From: an uncultured Bacteroidales bacterium
GTDB taxonomy: Bacteria; Bacteroidota; Bacteroidia; Bacteroidales; P3
Reading direction: 5' to 3'
DNA: 11,360 bases
NCBI GenBank assembly: GCA_905236405.1
Contig: CAJOQB010000124.1
Span: 1-11,360 of the forward strand
Position 1 is the stretch's first letter; every line of letters starts with the position of its first letter. Position numbers and translations under genes: made by a program. This document shows, piece after piece, positions 7,422-11,360 of the stretch. The notes beneath the pieces are model-generated. The model was not told the DNA's origin and made no database searches. It saw only the letters and a program-made list of their open reading frames with translations.

Positions 7422-7429
7422 TATCTTTG
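7422..7429 (+). promoter_or_regulatory. Probable -7 box of the radical SAM/flippase operon
   Basis: TATCTTTG matches the Bacteroidota -7 consensus and is identical to the dpp11 box. No TTTG is present 19-21 nt upstream (AGGA at 7399-7402 instead), so the promoter may be weak or activator-dependent. The expected leader is about 60 nt and contains a small CGTCGA/TCGACG hairpin (7433-7438/7453-7458). Confidence 0.55.
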
Positions 7430-7495
7430 CACCGTCGAAAGCAATCCCGCTATCGACGCTAACACCACAAAGAAACAGACAGTTAACCATCCAAT

Positions 7496-8395
7496 ATGAA
7501 GTTTTCTCAACTTTGCTACACAGCCCAATGGTTTGTCCGCGCCCGCTTCTTTGGCCGCAAAGCCCCCTTGCAGACGGTGCTTTTCATCACCAATGCCTGC
7601 AACCTGGGTTGCAAACACTGTGCCATCTATGAACACGCCCATCCTGTGATGAAAAGCATCGACAAGATACGCGAAGAACTGCAATACTCCTACAATCTCG
7701 GCTCTCGTTTTGTCGACTTCGAAGGAGGGGAGCCCACTTTGTGGCACCAAGACGGCAAGACAGTCGACGACCTGATTGATATGGCCCTCGACATGGGCTT
7801 CTTCAGCTGCACCATCACCACCAACGCGCAACGTCCCTTCAAGGGAAGCCATGCCAACAGCATCTGGGTGAGCCTCGACGGTGTGGGGGCTGTCCACGAT
7901 GACATCCGTGGCGAAGGCGCCTTTGCACGGCTGGAGAAGAACATCGCCGAATGCGGTCACCCTGCCGTCAGCGTCAACATGACCATCAACAACCGCAACT
8001 ACACCAACGTCGAGGAGGCCATCCGCTACGCCAAGGACAACCCCAACATACAGCTAATTTCCTTTAGCTTCCATACACCCTACGAGGGGACGGAACATCT
8101 CTTTCTCGACTGGGAGACCCGTGCCCAAGTCATCGACATGATTATCGACATGAAACGCCACGGCTATCCCGTCATGAACTCCGTCTCAGCCCTGAAACTG
8201 ATGAAGACCAACCAATACAAGAAAGAATGCTGGGTGACAAACTTCATCCTTCATGACGGCACCCGTTTCACCGAATGCACAGGCAAAACGGCGGGGGTCT
8301 GCGACCGCTGCGGGTTCGGCATGGGAGCCGAAATGCGCAGCGTCTTCGACTTCAAGCCCGACACCCTGTTGGCTGGTATGAAACTACGCATGTAA
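7496..8395 (+). CDS. Radical SAM protein, HpnH-like in C-terminal cysteine pattern
   Basis: A 299-residue radical S-adenosylmethionine enzyme. The [4Fe-4S]/SAM-binding motif C-x3-C-x2-C is at Cys35, Cys39 and Cys42 (CNLGCKHC), and the SAM-contact motif GGEP at 77-80 (FEGGEP). An S-L-D-G stretch (126-129) fits the barrel of MoaA/HpnH-type enzymes. The C-terminus has four more cysteines: Cys245, then Cys261, Cys269 and Cys272 (CDRCGFGMGAE). Together with the preceding C-W-x-T-N-F-I-L-H-D-G, this resembles the C-terminal region of HpnH (adenosylhopene synthesis, DUF3463-type) as I remember it, and may bind an auxiliary cluster. It is the first gene of a bicistron; the flippase begins 13 nt after its stop. 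A role in modifying a lipid or glycan exported by that flippase is inference. Bacteroidales are not known for hopanoids, so the substrate is probably different. Confidence 0.85.
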   Translation: MKFSQLCYTAQWFVRARFFGRKAPLQTVLFITNACNLGCKHCAIYEHAHPVMKSIDKIREELQYSYNLGSRFVDFEGGEPTLWHQDGKTVDDLIDMALDMGFFSCTITTNAQRPFKGSHANSIWVSLDGVGAVHDDIRGEGAFARLEKNIAECGHPAVSVNMTINNRNYTNVEEAIRYAKDNPNIQLISFSFHTPYEGTEHLFLDWETRAQVIDMIIDMKRHGYPVMNSVSALKLMKTNQYKKECWVTNFILHDGTRFTECTGKTAGVCDRCGFGMGAEMRSVFDFKPDTLLAGMKLRM

Positions 8396-8408
8396 CATCC
8401 CTCCCTCC

Positions 8409-9887
8409 ATGTCCGACACTCCTCACATCCAACGCTCGCTACTCTCAGGCCTCTTCTGGGTGCTGATGCTCAATCTCCTCATCAAGCCCTTGTGGATTCT
8501 GGGCATCGAGGTGGGGGTGCAGAACGCCGTGGGCATGGAGGAGTACGGCTTCTACTTCAAGATTCTCAACCTGGCCTACATCTTCAACATCCTGCTCGAC
8601 TTGGGCATCACCAACTTCAACGCCCGCAACATCGCGCAACACCCGCAACTCATCCAGAAACACCTCTCGGGCATCCTCTCCATCAAACTGCTCCTGCTGG
8701 CCTTCTACCTTGTGGTCACCTTCAGCGTGGGCGCCATCATGGGCTACACCTCGCGACAGTTCTACCTCCTACTATGGATATGCATCAACCAGTTCCTCAA
8801 CTCGCTAATTGTCTATCTGCGATCCAACTTCGAGGGACTGCTGCTCTTCAAGTGGGACAGCGTCATCTCCATCCTCGACCGCGTGTTGATGATTGTCATC
8901 TGTGGCGCCCTGCTTTTCTTCCACCGCAGCCATTTCCCCATCGAGTGGTTTGTCTATGCACAGACGGCAGCCTACCTTGTCACCTTGGCCACCGCCCTGA
9001 TGGTCACCGTCCGCAGGGTGGGGTTGCGACGGCTGCGTGTCAGCCGCCCCTTCACCTTGGCCATCCTGCGGCAGAGCGCCCCCTTTGCCTTGTTGGTGCT
9101 GCTCATGGCCACCTACAACCGCATCGACCCCGTGCTGTTGGGATGGCTGCTGCCCGAGCAGACGGGCGACATACAGTCGGGCATCTATGCCGGCGCCTTC
9201 CGCCTGCTCGACGCCATGACCATGGTGGGCTACCTTGTGTCGGTCATCCTGCTGCCCGTCTATGCCAAGATGGTCTCCAAACACCAGGTGGACCGCACCA
9301 CCTCGGTGGGCAGCATCACACGGCTGATGTTTTCCTTCCTGATGGCCGTTTCCGTCGGAGCGGCAGTCACCTTCTCGTTCATGAGCCGACCCTTGATGGA
9401 CCTGCTCTATCACGAACATGTCGACAGCATCGCCCGCGTCTTCTCCCTGCTCATCCTCGACCTCATCCCCATCTCGTTCACCTATGTCTTCGGCACCTTG
9501 CTCACCGCCAATGGCAACCTGCGGCAGCTCAACCTCTTTGCCGCTGTCACCATCGTCATCAACGTGGTGCTTAACCTGTTGCTCATACCGCGTCTCCAAG
9601 CCTTTGGCTCCGCCGTCAGCAGTCTGTCGGCACAGAGTTTCATGGCCGTCGCCCAGTGTCTCTTGGCCGTTCGCCTGTTTCATCTGCGACCCTCGCTCGG
9701 CTATCTGCTACGGTTGCTGGCCTATGCCGCCATCGTGGTGTTGATGAATCTGGCATGGGTATGGGGCTCGTCGTTGATGCCGTGGTGGCTCTGGCTGGCA
9801 GCCATCGCCGTGGGCTGCATGCTCGTCGCCCTCCTGCTCCGCATCATCGATGTGAAGCATATTCTTGCCGTGCTTCGGGAGCGGTAA
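8409..9887 (+). CDS. Wzx/MATE-like polysaccharide flippase (second one)
   Basis: A 492-residue integral membrane protein of the MOP superfamily with about 14 hydrophobic segments, typical for lipid-linked oligosaccharide flippases. Recognisable parts are the N-terminal G-L-F-W-V-L segment, the first loop with G-M-E-E-Y-G-F-Y (42-49), a second-half segment with the motif N-R-I-D-P-V-L-L-G (237-245), and a C-terminal repeat with F-G-T-L-L-T-A-N-G-N-L (361-371). It starts 13 nt after the radical SAM gene on the same strand, so the two are almost certainly co-transcribed. It is not similar by eye to the other flippase at 290-1597 beyond the general fold, so this is not a recent duplication. No strong terminator follows; AAGAT/ATCTT at 9897-9914 around a T-run is weak. 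The cargo is unknown. Confidence 0.85.
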   Translation: MSDTPHIQRSLLSGLFWVLMLNLLIKPLWILGIEVGVQNAVGMEEYGFYFKILNLAYIFNILLDLGITNFNARNIAQHPQLIQKHLSGILSIKLLLLAFYLVVTFSVGAIMGYTSRQFYLLLWICINQFLNSLIVYLRSNFEGLLLFKWDSVISILDRVLMIVICGALLFFHRSHFPIEWFVYAQTAAYLVTLATALMVTVRRVGLRRLRVSRPFTLAILRQSAPFALLVLLMATYNRIDPVLLGWLLPEQTGDIQSGIYAGAFRLLDAMTMVGYLVSVILLPVYAKMVSKHQVDRTTSVGSITRLMFSFLMAVSVGAAVTFSFMSRPLMDLLYHEHVDSIARVFSLLILDLIPISFTYVFGTLLTANGNLRQLNLFAAVTIVINVVLNLLLIPRLQAFGSAVSSLSAQSFMAVAQCLLAVRLFHLRPSLGYLLRLLAYAAIVVLMNLAWVWGSSLMPWWLWLAAIAVGCMLVALLLRIIDVKHILAVLRER

Positions 9888-9922
9888 TCCCCTCATAAGA
9901 TTTTTTTCTATCTTCCCACCAC

Positions 9923-9940
9923 CCAGAATTGTTTTACAAC
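9923..9940. repeat. Left direct repeat flanking the abiE block
   Basis: The 18-nt sequence CCAGAATTGTTTTACAAC matches 10997-11014 (CCAGTATTGTTTTACACC) at 16 of 18 positions in the same orientation. The two copies bracket exactly the toxin and antitoxin genes. The remainder of the 94-nt gap 9888-9981 shows only A/T-rich sequence and no gene. Confidence 0.5.
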
Positions 9941-9981
9941 ATGGCAGAGGTGCGTGGAATAAGAAAAAAAACAAGCAACGA

Positions 9982-10383
9982 CTAACCTCGACGGAACCGG
10001 TCTTGAAGTCGATGGAGCTTGACGAGCAGTTCGTCGAAAGATGGCGACAGGCCGAATATCATGGTACCCCGCATGGCCTCATAGTCGGCTCGCCACTCTC
10101 TCTGCAAATCCTCTGGCGGTACCAAGACAATACGTCGCCTGATGTCGGGTGTGTAATCCACTCCCACCATGCTGGTAAACACCTGTCGGTGATGATGGAT
10201 GTTTTCCCAAAGGCTGTCATCCTGAATGGCCTTGTCGGCGAAAGGCAGCGTGAAGACAATCCGCAGGATTATTGTCACCCACAGGTCTTTCTCTACAGCT
10301 TGTGGCGGCAGGTGTTTGATTCCAGCCACCTGTTGCAGAGCTGCCGTCTGTTCGTCTGCGGTCAAAGATTTCCATTCTGTCAT
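9982..10383 (-). CDS. AbiEii-type toxin with the nucleotidyltransferase core deleted
   Basis: This 133-residue protein matches both ends, but not the middle, of AbiEii/AbiGii type IV toxins, which are nucleotidyltransferases of roughly 300 residues. Residues 1-54 carry the family N-terminus (L-P-P-Q-A-V-E-K-D-L-W-V-T, 25-37, then L-P-F-A-D). From about residue 55 the sequence jumps to the family C-terminus (H-H-H-R-Q-V-F-T; L-V-P-P, 87-90; D-Y-E-A-M-R, 100-105; S-P-S-F-D-E-L-L, 113-120). The K-G-G-T-S-L-S-K and D-x-D catalytic motifs that should lie between them are absent, so it cannot be a working transferase of this type. The frame is intact through the junction. I place the start at 10383 because its ATG overlaps the antitoxin stop as ATGA and has GGAGG 7 nt upstream; an in-frame ATG at 10428 is less likely. 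Confidence 0.75.
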   Translation of the reverse strand: MTEWKSLTADEQTAALQQVAGIKHLPPQAVEKDLWVTIILRIVFTLPFADKAIQDDSLWENIHHHRQVFTSMVGVDYTPDIRRRIVLVPPEDLQREWRADYEAMRGTMIFGLSPSFDELLVKLHRLQDRFRRG

Positions 10384-10982
10384 AGAGTTTCCTCCATTAT
10401 TATTCCGTTCAATAGTTTCTGAATCCACTTAGGCATAAGGAGTATGTCGCCGGAGATTTCATGTTCCCTGATGTAATCGGACAGAAAGTCCTTCAAGACC
10501 TTCCTCTGTTCGTTGGTCACGTGTCCATTGCCGATACTTTTCAGTGCCAGACATAGGGTGGCCATGGTTTTGTCCTTGAAGGCAAAGTTTTTAGGCACAC
10601 CACGCTTGAACTCTATGGTAGTGTTGCCGACAGTCAGTTTTCTTGCTGAGCCGCTGGTGAGGAACACCACCTTCATCGGCACCTGAGTGGAGAGGCCAAA
10701 ACGGTTCTCTGCAGCCAAACCGGACATAAGCACCTGTGCGTGGTCGCGTCGGGCCACGGCTTCTGCCACCTCGGTGGGGCTTGGAAATACAGGACCGAAA
10801 CGAGTGATGGTGGTCTTGAGGTAGATGCCATTCGCTAATCGAACAAGTTTGCCTTCTTTTGTGTAGGACGAAAGCAAGTCGCTGATATAATCCTGATCAT
10901 ATTGAGGGAAGTCGTAGGCAAAGATCAGCGATTTGTTCTTTGTACGCTTATATTTCTTTTCAAATTCTTGTTTTATTGTCAT
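10380..10982 (-). CDS. AbiEi-type antitoxin, DUF6088 family
   Basis: A 200-residue protein matching the DUF6088 / AbiEi-like antitoxins of type IV toxin-antitoxin systems. In the AbiE family the antitoxin binds its own promoter and counteracts the AbiEii toxin. A winged-helix-like N-terminus (about 1-57, ending N-G-I-Y-L-K) is followed by the typical P-S-P-T-E-V-A-E-A-V-A-R-R-D (67-80), then N-R-F-G-L-S-T-Q-V-P-M (93-103) and the segment around L-T-S-G-S-A-R-K (108-115). Length and motifs look complete. It precedes the toxin gene with a 4-nt ATGA overlap, the usual antitoxin-first order. It has a consensus promoter at 11025-11055 with an inverted repeat over the -7 box, a plausible autoregulatory site. 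Since the partner toxin lacks its catalytic core, this antitoxin is now an orphan or serves another toxin. Confidence 0.85.
   Translation of the reverse strand: MTIKQEFEKKYKRTKNKSLIFAYDFPQYDQDYISDLLSSYTKEGKLVRLANGIYLKTTITRFGPVFPSPTEVAEAVARRDHAQVLMSGLAAENRFGLSTQVPMKVVFLTSGSARKLTVGNTTIEFKRGVPKNFAFKDKTMATLCLALKSIGNGHVTNEQRKVLKDFLSDYIREHEISGDILLMPKWIQKLLNGIIMEETL
10391..10395 (-). promoter_or_regulatory. Strong ribosome binding site of the truncated toxin gene
   Basis: GGAGG on the minus strand lies 7 nt before the ATG at 10383, inside the last codons of the antitoxin gene. It decides the start of the overlapping toxin gene. Good Shine-Dalgarno sites are not the rule in Bacteroidota. Confidence 0.6.
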
Positions 10983-10996
10983 ATAACATCAATCTA

Positions 10997-11014
10997 CCAG
11001 TATTGTTTTACACC
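10997..11014. repeat. Right direct repeat flanking the abiE block
   Basis: CCAGTATTGTTTTACACC, 14 nt upstream of the antitoxin start, is the partner of 9923-9940 (16 of 18 identical, same orientation). It lies within the predicted antitoxin leader. Confidence 0.5.
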
Positions 11015-11016
11015 GA

Positions 11017-11031
11017 AATTTTTGCAAAATT
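11017..11031. promoter_or_regulatory. Candidate antitoxin operator
   Basis: AATTTT-TGC-AAAATT is a perfect 6-bp inverted repeat overlapping the -7 box and expected start site of the antitoxin promoter. AbiEi proteins are known to repress their own operon through inverted repeats. The site is short and A/T-only in its arms, so this is tentative. Confidence 0.3.
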
Positions 11032-11055
11032 ACGAAGTATTTTCAATATGGCAAA
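11025..11055 (-). promoter_or_regulatory. Bacteroidota consensus promoter of the abiE pair
   Basis: Read on the minus strand, TTTG (11055-11052), a 19-nt spacer and TAATTTTG (11032-11025) match the phylum consensus exactly. Initiation near 11018-11020 gives a leader of about 36 nt before the antitoxin ATG at 10982. The promoter is still intact although the toxin is core-deleted. Confidence 0.8.
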
Positions 11056-11154
11056 AATAACTTTGCACGGATTCGAGACCATCTCTTGGATTATTCCGTG
11101 ACCATTGACGATTTATTCTGAGCAGTTGCAGGTGCGGCCACACATGGATTGATG
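11056..11154 (+). other. Gene-free stretch with a -7-like box and a nested hairpin
   Basis: TAACTTTG (11058-11065) matches the -7 consensus on the plus strand but has no -33 TTTG. Directly after it, CACGGA (11066-11071) pairs with TCCGTG (11095-11100), with GAGA/TCTC (11075-11078/11082-11085) nested inside. No open reading frame of note is present. A small RNA is possible but not demonstrated. Confidence 0.25.
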
Positions 11155-11190
11155 CAAAAAAATAGACCGGCCTTCACAGGCAGGTCTATT
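11155..11190 (-). terminator. Intrinsic terminator of the right-edge gene
   Basis: AATAGACC (11161-11168) pairs with GGTCTATT (11183-11190). After one G/A mismatch, GCCT/AGGC (11170-11173/11178-11181) closes a TCAC loop. On the minus strand a run of T (complement of 11155-11162) follows, giving a good intrinsic terminator about 75 nt beyond the stop of the right-edge gene. The plus-strand tail CTCTCT is poor. Confidence 0.8.
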
Positions 11191-11263
11191 CTCTCTACAA
11201 ACATAGTTTGCAGCAAATACAAATACTTATTAATCTCCAAAAGACATCTCTAACATCGGATGA

Positions 11264-11360
11264 TTAGTGGCGATTGAAGCGGATGTTGTATCCGAAGGTC
11301 AGGCAGGGGGCAAGGACACCGCTACCGAGACCCGTTCCGTTGGCCGTGGCAAACATGATG
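11264..11360 (-). CDS. C-terminus of a probable outer-membrane beta-barrel protein (partial)
   Basis: The last 31 codons of a minus-strand gene that enters from the right, ending with TAA at 11266-11264. The peptide is glycine-rich and ends G-Y-N-I-R-F-N-R-H, with alternating hydrophobic and polar residues (L-T-F-G-Y-N-I-R-F). This fits the final strand of an outer-membrane beta-barrel, although the usual terminal aromatic is followed by three more residues. A clear terminator follows on the same strand (11155-11190), which supports a real gene end. Too little is present to name a family. Confidence 0.5.
   Translation of the reverse strand, partial: IMFATANGTGLGSGVLAPCLTFGYNIRFNRH

Noticed and set aside
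8492..9574. 360-residue plus-strand frame overlapping the second flippase
   Set aside because: Out-of-frame reading with H/P/L-rich low-complexity sequence; the flippase frame has clear membrane segments and a proper start after the radical SAM gene.
9897..9914. AAGAT/ATCTT around a T-run as terminator of the radical SAM-flippase operon
   Set aside because: Only five A/T-dominated pairs and the T-run is in the loop, not after the stem.
11198..11210. CAAAC-ATA-GTTTG palindrome
   Set aside because: Five base pairs in A/T-rich intergenic DNA, readily expected by chance.
1..11360. CRISPR array, insertion sequence or rRNA/tRNA gene
   Set aside because: No regularly spaced repeats, transposase-like frame with terminal repeats, or tRNA/rRNA structure was seen on either strand.

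Overview
The window looks like a Bacteroidales (phylum Bacteroidota) chromosome. Several promoters fit the phylum-specific pattern TTTG-N19-TAnnTTTG (three exactly, one with only the -7 box). The S46 peptidase carries the features of the Asp/Glu-specific DPP11 class, and the AbiEi antitoxin is of the DUF6088 type common in this group. Coding regions are GC-rich and intergenic regions AT-rich. I cannot assign a genus from the sequence alone.

Layout. Left edge (1-230, minus): a consensus promoter, a short leader ending in a GNRA-capped hairpin with a U-tract, and a gene start that leaves the window after five codons. Next is a strong bidirectional terminator beside a second small hairpin. 290-3662 (minus): a two-gene operon with a 14-nt overlap, encoding a VWA-type membrane protein with a complete-looking MIDAS site and a Wzx-like flippase. 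3730-5954 (plus): a divergent consensus promoter inside a 13-bp direct repeat, driving a secreted DPP11-type dipeptidyl-peptidase. 5985-6014: a UUCG-capped terminator shared with the convergent purD (6036-7325, minus). 7326-7495: an intergenic region with two A/T-rich inverted repeats. 7496-9887 (plus): a bicistron of a radical SAM enzyme, HpnH-like in its C-terminal cysteine pattern, and a second Wzx/MATE-like flippase. 9982-10982 (minus): an AbiE-type toxin-antitoxin pair in which the antitoxin is intact and the toxin seems to have lost its whole nucleotidyltransferase core by an in-frame deletion; 18-nt near-identical direct repeats flank the pair. Right edge (11264-11360, minus): the C-terminus of a probable outer-membrane beta-barrel protein with its terminator at 11155-11190.

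How the genes work together. Two separate operons each pair a polysaccharide/lipid-linked glycan exporter with an unusual partner (VWA membrane protein; radical SAM enzyme), which points to envelope biogenesis. DPP11 serves peptide nutrition in the periplasm and purD is housekeeping purine synthesis. The abiE block is the only clearly accessory element. The points most worth attention are the core-deleted toxin with its flanking repeats, the radical SAM-flippase pair, and the leader and hairpin arrangements at the left edge.
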